DNA of 64,000 nt. Origin: JBDRLU01 sp043812795. GTDB lineage: Bacteria > Chloroflexota > Dehalococcoidia > Dehalococcoidales > UBA2162. Below are positions 47,472-54,969 of this stretch, piece by piece (within the stretch, counting starts at the first letter, position 1; each line of letters opens with the position of its first letter). The DNA lies in assembly GCA_043812795.1 (NCBI GenBank), contig JBDRLU010000012.1, positions 1 to 64,000 of the forward strand, read 5' to 3'. A program made the translations under genes and the position numbers. A model generated the notes under the pieces. That model was not told the origin of the DNA. It ran no database searches and saw nothing but the letters and a program-made list of their open reading frames with translations.

Positions 47472-48866
47472 TTATTTGGCCTTGGGCTTACCGATTATCC
47501 CGGTAAGCCGTGAAATATCGGGCGTTTTTTCCAGGGTTTCCAGGATGTTAAGCGATGCCGTGACATCGTCGGAGGAAAGGACGAGACTGGCGCAATCATG
47601 ATACTTATCGGCCATCTCTTGCTGGGTAGCAATCTGTATCGGGGCAATAAAGGGCACCCGGGCTTTTTCGGAATAGGTTTTACCGTTCTCCATTTTCACG
47701 GAGACCACGTACTCCGGTACCTGCCAGCTTGGTTTGCCTTCCATGCCCGGCTGGCGGGCCATCTTGATTTTACTAAAAAGTTTCTTGACTTCAGGCCTTA
47801 GTACCTGGTTGTCGGCGAAACTGGACAGGCCTACCTTACGGTCCACCAGAGCCGCGGCGAGGCAATATTGCAGGCTGAATTTACCCTCCAGAGCGTTTTT
47901 GGGGTTATCGTGAATGAGAGAACGCGGCGGGTCGAAGGGGACGGTCACATCGATAGAGTGTACCTTTTCCGGCTCGAAATCATGTTTCTGTAATAGCGAG
48001 AAGAAAGCATTGAGGGCGCCGTGGGCGCTCCCACAGCAGGGGTAAAGCTTGATAGTCGGCCCGGGAGCGACCACCTGAAAAGGATTACCCAGGTCTTCCA
48101 CGATCTTCTTCACATCATAACCGCGGCCGCCGGAGAAAGCGTGACAGAAACCGTAACGGCCTTCCAGTGAATCTAAAGCCGCCGTGAAACCTTCTCTGGC
48201 CAGCCGGGCGCTGAGAATACCGCTTCGGGAAGCATTACCCATGTGGAAAGGTTTGACCATGGTGCCGAAGTTTTGCCTGATGCCGGCGGCCTGCGAAGTG
48301 GCGATACCGATGGCGATAGCTGTCTTGCGGGGACTGAGTTTAAGCAGTTTGGCCGCACCGGCCGCGGCAGCCACCGTGCCCAGGGGAGCCGTCGGATGCC
48401 AGCCTAAATCGTCGCCGTAATCAGGCCCCATGGCGTTGGCTAAACGGGAAGCGACTTCATAGGCAAGAACGTAGGCGGCGATAATCTCACGTCCGGAGGC
48501 TTTTACTTCTTCACCTAAAGCTAACAGCGCCGGTAGCACGGCGGCAGTCAGGTGGATGGTGACCGGGTTCTCCGTGATGGTGCTGCAAACGTCGTCGTAG
48601 TCAAGGGCATGGGCGGCGGCGCCGTTGGCCAGAGCGGCATCGAGTGATGAAGTCTTGAAGCCGGCCCCGATGACGGATGCCTGGGGGACGCCTTTCAGCT
48701 TCTTTACCACGGCGGCCACTTTCTTAGCTACCGGTTCCAGGGAGCCGGCAATGGCGGTGCCCGTACAGTCCGTTATGGAACGTTTGGCGGCAGCAATGGC
48801 TTTCGGCGGTAATTGCGGATAATCGGTTTCGGCCACGAATTCGGCCAGTTGCATGGTAATTTTCAC
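47472..48866 (-). CDS. MmgE/PrpD-family protein (third of three)
   Basis: 464 residues from GTG 48866 (GAGGTGG five bases before); TTG 48887 extends it. Landmarks: AAKRSITDCTGTAIAGS, ALANGAAAHALDYDDVCSTI, HPTAPLGTVAAAAGAAKLLK, MVKPFHMGNASRSGI and KLYPCCGSAHGALNAF. It precedes the B12-binding subunit by 19 bases, so both share the promoter at 48913-48942. Pairing of PrpD-like proteins with a split mutase on two operons is unusual and suggests a shared pathway. Confidence 0.92.
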   Translation of the reverse strand: MKITMQLAEFVAETDYPQLPPKAIAAAKRSITDCTGTAIAGSLEPVAKKVAAVVKKLKGVPQASVIGAGFKTSSLDAALANGAAAHALDYDDVCSTITENPVTIHLTAAVLPALLALGEEVKASGREIIAAYVLAYEVASRLANAMGPDYGDDLGWHPTAPLGTVAAAAGAAKLLKLSPRKTAIAIGIATSQAAGIRQNFGTMVKPFHMGNASRSGILSARLAREGFTAALDSLEGRYGFCHAFSGGRGYDVKKIVEDLGNPFQVVAPGPTIKLYPCCGSAHGALNAFFSLLQKHDFEPEKVHSIDVTVPFDPPRSLIHDNPKNALEGKFSLQYCLAAALVDRKVGLSSFADNQVLRPEVKKLFSKIKMARQPGMEGKPSWQVPEYVVSVKMENGKTYSEKARVPFIAPIQIATQQEMADKYHDCASLVLSSDDVTASLNILETLEKTPDISRLTGIIGKPKAK

Positions 48867-48912
48867 TTCGGCCACCTCGCTTCGCAATCGATAAGAAAAG
48901 GAAACAAGAGTG

Positions 48913-48942
48913 AGTATAGTATCAGTGCCGCTGGTGTGTCAA
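48913..48942 (-). promoter_or_regulatory. Promoter of the MmgE/PrpD-B12 subunit operon
   Basis: Minus strand: -35 TTGACA (48937-48942), 18-bp spacer, -10 TATACT (48913-48918). It lies about 50 bases before GTG 48866. Confidence 0.8.
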
Positions 48943-48979
48943 GATGAAAGCTGACAGGTAGTGGCTGATAGCAACCACC

Positions 48980-49129
48980 ATTCCGTTGAAAAACGGAATC
49001 CAGAGAACCCACGCTATGTCATTCTGGCGAAAGCCAGAATCCAGGCGGGGCTGCTTGCTTCAAACCCTCTAGATTCTGAAACAAGTTCAGAATGACAGTG
49101 AAGTATTGGATTCCGACTTCCGTCGGAAT
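48980..49129. repeat. Cluster of four ATTC...GAAT palindromes
   Basis: Four hairpins follow one another: ATTCCGTT-gaaa-AACGGAAT (48980-48999), ATTCTGGC-gaaa-GCCAGAAT (49021-49040), ATTCTGAA-acaag-TTCAGAAT (49073-49093) and ATTCCGAC-ttcc-GTCGGAAT (49110-49129). Their stems differ, but the ends and the TGTC/CCAG flanks are shared. This resembles REP-type intergenic palindromes. The cluster abuts tRNA-Gly. Related pairs lie at 58955-59034. Confidence 0.8.
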
Positions 49130-49167
49130 GGAAATAATTATGGCTGGCAGCTGCCGCATGTTAAAAG

Positions 49168-50052
49168 ATGGAGCGGAAGACGAGATTCGAACTCGCGACC
49201 TCCTCCTTGGCAAGGAGGCATTCTACCGCTGAACTACTTCCGCTCTTACGCAGCCCAGCCTTAAAAAGTTCACAAAAGTTCACAACTGAGCTACTTGAGA
49301 AGTTTATCACATCCCGCCCACAAGGGACAAGTCCCAAGAGTATTGAATCATATCATTATACACTAGATGGCTTCGTTGGTTATCCCGTGGACTCTCAGAG
49401 TATTACTTCTTATATAAATCACCTAACGTGCAAGAACGGTAAAGCTAAGTTTTATTCCTGCCTAAGAGCACTATGCAACTGGCTTTACAAGAACGGATAC
49501 ACTTCCGATAATCCAATCAAACATGTGTCGCCACCAAAAATACAAAAAAGGTTATTGCCTGCTATTAGTCGGGAGCAGCTTGAAGTCGTATTGAACCACT
49601 GCCTTTGTGAGCGAGATAAAGCCCTTGTCAGTTTGCTTTGGTATTCGGGTATGAGAATTTCCGAAGCCGTCAATCTAAAAGCAACTGATTTCAACTGGAC
49701 AGAAGGAACCGTCATGGTACTAGGCAAGGGAAACCGTTTTCGTAAATGCCTTGCTGAAAATGGACTCGTGAAACAATGGTTTAGTCAGCATGATACTTTT
49801 GAAATCACCAAGAATGGTGCTCAGACTATGCTAAGAAGGCTTCGAGTTAAGGGTGGCATCCCGTGCAATGCTCACAGCTTTCGCAGGGGATTCTGTGTTC
49901 ACCAGGTCAAATCCGGTTTGTCTACCCGTGTAGTGCAGGCTTTAGGTGGTTGGGAAACAATCGCAATGGTTGAGAACTACTCTAAATCACTTAGCTTTGA
50001 AGAAGCCCTCCAGGTTTATCGGGATGTGAACAGTTATGCATCACACGGTTAG
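49168..50052 (+). CDS. int: Tyrosine recombinase (integrase), catalytic part in integrated form
   Basis: The frame opens at ATG 49168 on the strand opposite tRNA-Gly, so its first residues (MERKTRFELATSS) are antisense tRNA. No other ATG, GTG or TTG occurs in frame until well inside the core-binding domain. That domain starts near FTTELLEKFITSRPQGTS. The catalytic set is complete: GMRISEAVNL (Arg), LGKGNRFRK (Lys), HSFRRGF (His-x-x-Arg), GGWET (Trp in place of His) and VENYSKS (Tyr nucleophile). The true N-terminus is probably the HTH module at 57281-57463, joined only in the circular form. Confidence 0.9.
   Translation: MERKTRFELATSSLARRHSTAELLPLLRSPALKSSQKFTTELLEKFITSRPQGTSPKSIESYHYTLDGFVGYPVDSQSITSYINHLTCKNGKAKFYSCLRALCNWLYKNGYTSDNPIKHVSPPKIQKRLLPAISREQLEVVLNHCLCERDKALVSLLWYSGMRISEAVNLKATDFNWTEGTVMVLGKGNRFRKCLAENGLVKQWFSQHDTFEITKNGAQTMLRRLRVKGGIPCNAHSFRRGFCVHQVKSGLSTRVVQALGGWETIAMVENYSKSLSFEEALQVYRDVNSYASHG
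49169..49243 (-). tRNA. tRNA-Gly (anticodon GCC), integration target
   Basis: A complete cloverleaf: acceptor GCGGAAG/CTTCCGC, anticodon stem CCTCC/GGAGG with loop TTGCCAA, T arm GCGAG-TTCGAAT-CTCGT, discriminator T and encoded CCA (75 nt). Its 5' half and anticodon lie inside the 45-bp att repeat, so this half is now supplied by the left end of the inserted element. Its original upstream DNA lies beyond 57464. Confidence 0.96.
49201..49245 (+). repeat. attL core (45-bp direct repeat)
   Basis: Identical to 57419-57463. It covers the tRNA-Gly 5' end, D arm, anticodon loop and one side of the anticodon stem. The bases on either side differ between the two copies, so the repeat edges are exact. 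It is read as SSLARRHSTAELLPL in the integrase frame. Confidence 0.95.
49268..49285 (+). repeat. Tandem GTTCACAA sites, left arm
   Basis: GTTCACAA at 49268-49275 and 49278-49285, 10 bp apart (one helical turn), lies 22 bases inside the core. Similar pairs lie at 57387-57405 and, inverted, at 50626-50641. They look like integrase or excisionase arm-binding sites. Confidence 0.65.
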
Positions 50053-50158
50053 CTTAAAACCGGGGCAATAGCCTTCCATTTACACGCACTATGTTGTGAA
50101 ATAGCCCTGCTTTGTTTTGGCAAGATTTGAGGATAGCTTAAAGGGTATTCTTGTATTA

Positions 50159-50551
50159 TTACTTAGCATTCTCATCTAACCACTGGGCAACATCCATCCC
50201 CAGGAACTCGGCTCCTTTGGTGAATGTCATCCCACTGACAAATGTTATCTCTTTGTTATTCATCTCTACGGAACAAGCCTCTTTACAGTGCCAAGTACCA
50301 CGGTTATCTCTCTCAAAGGCATCTGTAGGTGATTTTTTTACCTCCACAATTTCCTGCAATACTAGGTCATCAATGAATCCGTTGTCCCGTGCAATCTTCT
50401 CTTCACTCTTTATTGCAGCCTCTTTATTGCCATATGGAGCCCTCTCAATCCCACCTTCCCACAGTTCCTCGATTTTAAAAGTAACTTTTCCTTCGATTTG
50501 AACTACACGATAAGCTTTCTTATTGGTTCCTTTTTCTCCCTTATTATCCAT
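50159..50551 (-). CDS. Hypothetical protein in the element
   Basis: 130 residues with a GGGAGGTGG site before ATG 50551. It is a soluble, charged protein: KAYRVVQIEGKVTFKIEELW, then NKEAAIKSEEKIARDNG and DNRGTWHCKEACSVEMNNKE. Two Cys lie close together (CKEAC). No signal peptide or membrane helix. I recognise no family. It converges with the integrase gene. Confidence 0.65.
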   Translation of the reverse strand: MDNKGEKGTNKKAYRVVQIEGKVTFKIEELWEGGIERAPYGNKEAAIKSEEKIARDNGFIDDLVLQEIVEVKKSPTDAFERDNRGTWHCKEACSVEMNNKEITFVSGMTFTKGAEFLGMDVAQWLDENAK

Positions 50552-50861
50552 ATTCCACCTCCCAACCTGCTACAAGTCTATATTATTAAAATATTAAACG
50601 TCAATAGCTGTCTAAGGTAAATTCCGTGAACTTTTGTGAACAATTAGCTATGGCTTTCTCATAGGTAATGAGGAGTTCACATATAAAGCTGTCAGCCAGT
50701 AATGGGAAGCTGATAGGGGGTACGGCTGCCTAAATTATGAGATAAACTATTTGTGTTTTATCTCCACTCTGAGAAATTAACCGAGTTGAAAATTCTTACC
50801 TTTGCCATTGTGGTCAAATATAGACTGTATTTGTATAATGGAATCACGCAGGAGTAAGGAA
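50552..50861. other. Element intergenic region with inverted arm-type site
   Basis: GTGAAC pairs at 50626-50631 and 50636-50641 (10 bp apart) are the inverse of the tandem GTTCAC sites at the element ends. A -10-like TATAAT at 50834-50839 precedes the HNH gene. No gene is seen. Confidence 0.5.
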
Positions 50862-51200
50862 GTGGGCAAAGAATATAGACTTAGTCGTACTGAAAAAACA
50901 CAACTCCGGAACGAACTTTATAAAAGAGATGGGAAACGGTGTCACTATTGCGGGATACCGGAAGACGAATTCCAGCAATTATGGGCCGGGCCTTTCTATG
51001 GGGGATTTATAAGAGGAAGTAGGCTAGAGATAGACCGCAAAGTTAGTAGCTTGGGATATAATATTGAGAATTGCGTTTTGGCTTGTGCTATCTGCAATAT
51101 GGCCAAGAGTGATAAATTTTCGTATGATGAGTTTAAAAAAGTGGGTGAAGCCATAAGTGGAATATGGCAGAATAGGAAGAGAAGAAGAAAGCACGATTAA
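50862..51200 (+). CDS. HNH endonuclease
   Basis: About 112 residues from GTG 50862, which has GGAG seven bases before and lies after a TATAAT at 50834; an ATG at 50838 overlaps that promoter box. The motif order is CHYCGIPEDEF, RLEIDRKVSSLGYNIENCVL and ACAICNMAKSDKFSYDEF, giving the zinc-ribbon CxxC pairs and the His-like/Asn/Asn fold of HNH nucleases, here with ID-R in place of the usual DH. It may cut DNA for defence or for element mobility. The C-terminus is highly basic. Confidence 0.85.
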   Translation: MGKEYRLSRTEKTQLRNELYKRDGKRCHYCGIPEDEFQQLWAGPFYGGFIRGSRLEIDRKVSSLGYNIENCVLACAICNMAKSDKFSYDEFKKVGEAISGIWQNRKRRRKHD

Positions 51201-51226
51201 TGGGGTTTGAGGATAGGTGATTGGTC

Positions 51227-51799
51227 ATGAGTGAGCAGTGGTCAATTTGGATTGCTCTTCTAGCAGTTCTAATAAGTGCAGTGTCTTTTTTCTGGAATTG
51301 GCGTCACAGTGAAAGTGTTTTCCGCCGGACTAATTACCCAGCTGTGGCTTGGCACCGACCTATACTGTCAAAATTAGAGGAGAATACAGCCATATCGGTT
51401 ATTGTTTGTAATCACGGGCCTTCGGAAATTGCAGCGATTTGGCTAGGTGCATTCCTATCCAACAAATTCAAGACCGAAGCATGGTGTCAGTATAATCCAA
51501 CAGAGGATAGCGTGCCAATTGGAGAAGAGCTAAAAATTATTGTTACGGAGAATCTGGAAGAGGACATTAGAGAACGATTCAATCATTTGTACTTTGATAA
51601 AAGTTGGCACCATAAGGGTAAGCCGAAGAATTTCAAGGTCATTTTCTGGCTTTCATACCAGCCATTGATTGCTGATACACCACCTATAATGAGAAAAAAC
51701 TTTTATCTTTTAACACCGAAAGTAGAAAACAATACCGTCGCTTCTTGGCAAATTGTGCCTATATCTCGCTTGCGTAGTTTATTGCCTACTTTCCAGTAA
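51227..51799 (+). CDS. Membrane-anchored hypothetical protein
   Basis: 190 residues from ATG 51227. One N-terminal helix (IWIALLAVLISAVSFFW) anchors a soluble domain: NYPAVAWHRPILSKL, AISVIVCNHGPSEIAAIWLG, then KNFKVIFWLSYQPLIADTPP. The pattern of one helix followed by a beta-rich domain recurs at 52038 and 53987 in the same element. Family not recognised. It follows the HNH gene by 26 bases and may be cotranscribed. Confidence 0.65.
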   Translation: MSEQWSIWIALLAVLISAVSFFWNWRHSESVFRRTNYPAVAWHRPILSKLEENTAISVIVCNHGPSEIAAIWLGAFLSNKFKTEAWCQYNPTEDSVPIGEELKIIVTENLEEDIRERFNHLYFDKSWHHKGKPKNFKVIFWLSYQPLIADTPPIMRKNFYLLTPKVENNTVASWQIVPISRLRSLLPTFQ

Positions 51800-52037
51800 A
51801 TTCAAAATCCGTAGATATTTCTAGATGTATGATTAGTGTTCTTTTATCCACCTAACCAAATCTTCTTTCAAAAACACACACTTCTTACCTCTCTATAAAA
51901 AAGAGAATATCTCAATTTTAATGACAGACGAATCATCGGAAACCCAAAAGAAACAAGCCTTGTATTCTGTTTGCTAAAATGACTTTTAAGTATTAGACTA
52001 GCTCCACAAGTAAAGTTAATCTACTCAAAGGGATGCA

Positions 52038-52685
52038 ATGAAAATGCCAACAGGCTTGATTCTCATAGTTATTGGGGCTGTAGCCCTAGTCATTTCTGCT
52101 ATTTGTCTTCCTATCGGTCTCAACTTAGTGACAAGACCTAAGCCACTTCTGCAGGGTAATATCGCACCCGTACAGGTTGATACGAGTAGTAACTTTACCA
52201 TAAACCTTGGTTCTAATCTTCTCATTATGGACTATGAGTCGCTGAAGAACGGCATAAACTTGGATAGATTCATCCATGTTGAAGGATTTGATTATCCGAT
52301 TCAAATACAAGTATTTTCTGGTAGGTTGTCAGTGTCTGCTTGGATTAATGATGAAAAAGGCAACCTAGTCGCACATATTGTTGATAACCATTGGGAAGTA
52401 AATCCAGACAATTTCTTTGACCGCAATTTCTCTAATAATGCCATTGAAGTAGTAAGTAAGGGATTAATAGGTGACAAACGAGTGCCTGCACTTCAAGTGG
52501 AGATTGGTCAGAATAATTATATGTATATTGGTGGACTATTCTATTTTAAGACAGGAAAAATCTTGATTACTCCCAAAGGGTATTTTCTCAATCCGAATGA
52601 TGAAATAGTTCAAAATTCCATTGAACCGCTTTTTGAGTATCCTTCGGCTGGGCATATAGGACAGAGAAGAACAAATAGTAAGTAG
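52038..52685 (+). CDS. Membrane-anchored hypothetical protein
   Basis: 215 residues with an AAAGGG site. The N-terminal helix (GLILIVIGAVALVISAICL) is followed by a beta-strand-rich domain (FTINLGSNLLIMDYESLKNG, IQIQVFSGRLSVSAWINDEK, YMYIGGLFYFKTGKILITPK). No catalytic motif is visible. Family not recognised. Ends convergently seven bases before the XRE regulator gene. Confidence 0.65.
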   Translation: MKMPTGLILIVIGAVALVISAICLPIGLNLVTRPKPLLQGNIAPVQVDTSSNFTINLGSNLLIMDYESLKNGINLDRFIHVEGFDYPIQIQVFSGRLSVSAWINDEKGNLVAHIVDNHWEVNPDNFFDRNFSNNAIEVVSKGLIGDKRVPALQVEIGQNNYMYIGGLFYFKTGKILITPKGYFLNPNDEIVQNSIEPLFEYPSAGHIGQRRTNSK

Positions 52686-52691
52686 GTAAAT

Positions 52692-52949
52692 CTACTGATA
52701 TTTTGGATGGCCAAGTATATCATCAGGGTCAACCTTCAAGGCTTCAACAATCTTGATGAGATTAAGTACAGAGATGTTCCGCTTTCCAGTCTCAATCTCA
52801 GTGTAATAGGAGCGGCTAAAGCCAGCAATATCAGCGAACTCTTCCTGTGAATATCCTCTCTGCTTTCGGATTGTTCTTATGTTGTCGCCAATTTTCAGCA
52901 GGCGTTGCTTATCCTTGGCGTTCCTCTTCGTTTGATTCTGCCTTGACAT
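52692..52949 (-). CDS. XRE-family HTH regulator of the element
   Basis: 85 residues. IGDNIRTIRKQRGYSQEEFA and DIAGFSRSYYTEIETGKRNI form the HTH, and ILGHPKYQ ends the protein. The N-terminal 17 residues are basic. It diverges from the gene at 53032 across an 82-base region with a perfect 9-bp inverted repeat (52971-53005). It probably represses itself and its divergent neighbour, as in phage immunity switches. Confidence 0.9.
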   Translation of the reverse strand: MSRQNQTKRNAKDKQRLLKIGDNIRTIRKQRGYSQEEFADIAGFSRSYYTEIETGKRNISVLNLIKIVEALKVDPDDILGHPKYQ

Positions 52950-52970
52950 CTTGTAAAAAATTGTGATAGG

Positions 52971-53005
52971 ATGTCACTCCTTTCACAACCTGATATGAGT
53001 GACAT
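52971..53005. promoter_or_regulatory. Operator-like inverted repeat between divergent element genes
   Basis: ATGTCACTC (52971-52979) and GAGTGACAT (52997-53005) pair perfectly over 9 bp with 17 bases between. The repeat lies between the XRE gene start (52949) and ATG 53032, a good site for the XRE protein. Confidence 0.65.
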
Positions 53006-53031
53006 TCCAACTGGGTTCAAGGGAGGTGGTC

Positions 53032-53577
53032 ATGCTAGTAGGTAAGATTAGTGATGTCGGTGAGCTTTTCCCAGCCCTTCACCATATTGCAGAAAACAAG
53101 AACAATCTATCTATGCAAGTACGTGGTTGGGTTAATATTCTTGGATTGTATGTCCAAAGCGACTTGGTGTTCGTTGGTGATGAAATGCAAGTATATTTGG
53201 CTGCTGGTGGTAAGTTTAGGAAATACTTCTATGCCGTATGCCATTATGCCTTAGACGGTGACAAAGATGCTGAGATAATGGCATCCACAATGATGTGGGA
53301 TTTCAGCCATTGGAAGGTTAAGAAGTTTAATGAAGAGGTATGGGAAAAGCGATTTGCACACTTAGTTCTGCCCACCTGTGAGATTGCTTGGTGCCTCGCT
53401 ACTGAAAAGAATTATTCACCACGTAAGTTTATGGATGTAGTTAATCACTTTAAATCTACTGGCGAATGGTTAGGATTGTATGATAACAAATGTCCTAGTT
53501 GTGGCCAAAACATATTATGGTGGGATTATTTTTGCTGTAAGCCGTGTCCACATTGTGGGCAAAAGATAAGGGAGTAA
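53032..53577 (+). CDS. Hypothetical protein with C-terminal zinc ribbon
   Basis: 181 residues from ATG 53032 (GGGAGGTGG site). The main part is alpha-rich with no known motif (GKFRKYFYAVCHYALDGDKD, MWDFSHWKVKKFNEEVWEKR). The C-terminus has a double zinc ribbon: CPSCGQNI, then CCKPCPHCGQKIRE. Divergent to the XRE gene, so it is probably the controlled partner of that switch. Function unknown. Confidence 0.7.
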   Translation: MLVGKISDVGELFPALHHIAENKNNLSMQVRGWVNILGLYVQSDLVFVGDEMQVYLAAGGKFRKYFYAVCHYALDGDKDAEIMASTMMWDFSHWKVKKFNEEVWEKRFAHLVLPTCEIAWCLATEKNYSPRKFMDVVNHFKSTGEWLGLYDNKCPSCGQNILWWDYFCCKPCPHCGQKIRE

Positions 53578-53986
53578 TACAGCTAGGACTGACCTCTTGT
53601 TTTTCCCACCCACCAGCACCACCCCACCCTCTAACAATAAACACTGCCAATCCTGACAGATGCCTATTGCTGCTATCAATGCCTGCTTCAATTGCGTCAG
53701 ATTAACAATCAGCCTTCTTAGCCACTAATGTCAGCATTTGTTGAGCTTTAGGCTGGTAATGCCCATAACTCACAGCTAAAAAGTCACTTATTAGACTCTC
53801 ATAAAAAACAATCAAATAATCAAATATTTGAACATTTGACCGAATCATGAGTGAGCTACAGTGCAAGAGAGCATGGCAGCACAGGAGCAAGCATTTAGCG
53901 TACCGCGTCTAATAACAATAATATAGCTATCCCTTGCCAAGCGGCCTATACTGAATATGGGAATCGACCAGTAAGGAGGAGATAAA
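53578..53986. other. Gene-free region of the element with a 28-bp palindrome
   Basis: No convincing gene; a 62-codon minus-strand frame at 53702-53890 lacks a ribosome site. At 53812-53839 two TCAAAT and two ATTTGA half-sites, each pair 8 bp apart, form a near-perfect 28-bp dyad. The A/T-rich setting could be a replication origin or operator. Confidence 0.5.
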
Positions 53987-54598
53987 ATGAACAAAGCATG
54001 GACTATTATATTTGTGGTAGGTCTCTTAATAGTTACTGTTGGCGTCGGAGTTGCTGTAGCGAGAGCGACTGGTGATATGAAGGACGCTTACGTGCCAGCA
54101 CTGACTGCAGCTTTGGTTTGGGTAACCGCATTCTACGCTGTTTCAACCGCCAGTATTCTAGAGGCTACCAATCAAGGAGTGGCAATTGCAGAGCAACAGG
54201 CAGAAATAATGCTTAACTCACAGTTCAATGCTGCTGCTCCAGTTACTACGTTAGAAGCAAACCAAGAAAATCCAGGTTTTATTCGAATAATCTATATGAA
54301 CGCCGGCAAGGGTCCAGCATTAAACTTTCGATGCTGGATAGAAAACCCAGAACATTCTGAACTAAAGGCACGCGGTAAGGCGATTCTGCAAATGGTAATA
54401 CCCGTTGCCTTAACTGATGATAAAAGATATAGCGATATAGCTTTGACCGATAGCTATAAGGTAGGAATGAGTCAAAGCTATATCAGAGCCCAATACGAGA
54501 GCATATTTGGCAAAACTTATGAATCCCGCCTCATGTTCCCTGCAAATGTGTCACCTCAACTTGAATGGGGTGAAGCAAAAGAAATAATCAGGCTATGA
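53987..54598 (+). CDS. Two-helix membrane protein of the element
   Basis: 203 residues, AAGGAGG site. Two N-terminal helices (TIIFVVGLLIVTVGVGVAVA and YVPALTAALVWVTAFYAVST) precede a soluble domain: AEQQAEIMLNSQFNAAAPV, GFIRIIYMNAGKGPALNFRC. NAGKGPALN looks like the N-x-G-x-G-P-A-x-N phrase of membrane-anchored proteins in islands and phages. Function unknown. Confidence 0.7.
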   Translation: MNKAWTIIFVVGLLIVTVGVGVAVARATGDMKDAYVPALTAALVWVTAFYAVSTASILEATNQGVAIAEQQAEIMLNSQFNAAAPVTTLEANQENPGFIRIIYMNAGKGPALNFRCWIENPEHSELKARGKAILQMVIPVALTDDKRYSDIALTDSYKVGMSQSYIRAQYESIFGKTYESRLMFPANVSPQLEWGEAKEIIRL

Positions 54599-54602
54599 TT
54601 TC

Positions 54603-54947
54603 TTACTTCCAAGGCGATTTGCTGGCCCGGCACTCCAGGAGACCATCAGGCTCAGGTAACTCTAGGACCAATTGCCTTTTAGAGCCGTTTTTCACTATGG
54701 TACCCAGCCGAAGATTGCAAACGAGTTGCCTCACATAGCGAGATAACTCTTCGGAATACGGGCTAGCTTTATTTCCTGGGTCACATTTGCCCTTGTGGTA
54801 TATGCCACTAGCGTGCCCTATGGGTTTGCCGGACAAATTATGAAAGGTGATTATTGCTTTCCAAACATCATCGATTGGTTTACCACAGGTGTCACAGGTC
54901 AAGATAGGGTAGTTTACCCCATCTTCTGAGTAATCAGAGAATCCCAT
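54603..54947 (-). CDS. Small Cys-motif protein of the element
   Basis: 114 residues with GGAGG before ATG 54947. CDTCGKPIDDVWKAII is one half of a zinc site, and HKGKCDP further on (about residue 54) gives another Cys and His. The rest is hydrophilic. It starts 22 bases after the RepA-like gene and probably belongs to the same transcript. A DNA-binding accessory role is possible (inference). Confidence 0.65.
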   Translation of the reverse strand: MGFSDYSEDGVNYPILTCDTCGKPIDDVWKAIITFHNLSGKPIGHASGIYHKGKCDPGNKASPYSEELSRYVRQLVCNLRLGTIVKNGSKRQLVLELPEPDGLLECRASKSPWK

Positions 54948-54969
54948 TATTGTCCTCCATTAATTATTT

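Noticed and set aside
53702..53890. 62-codon minus-strand frame in the element
   Set aside because: No ribosome site; overlaps the 28-bp dyad; composition not protein-like.
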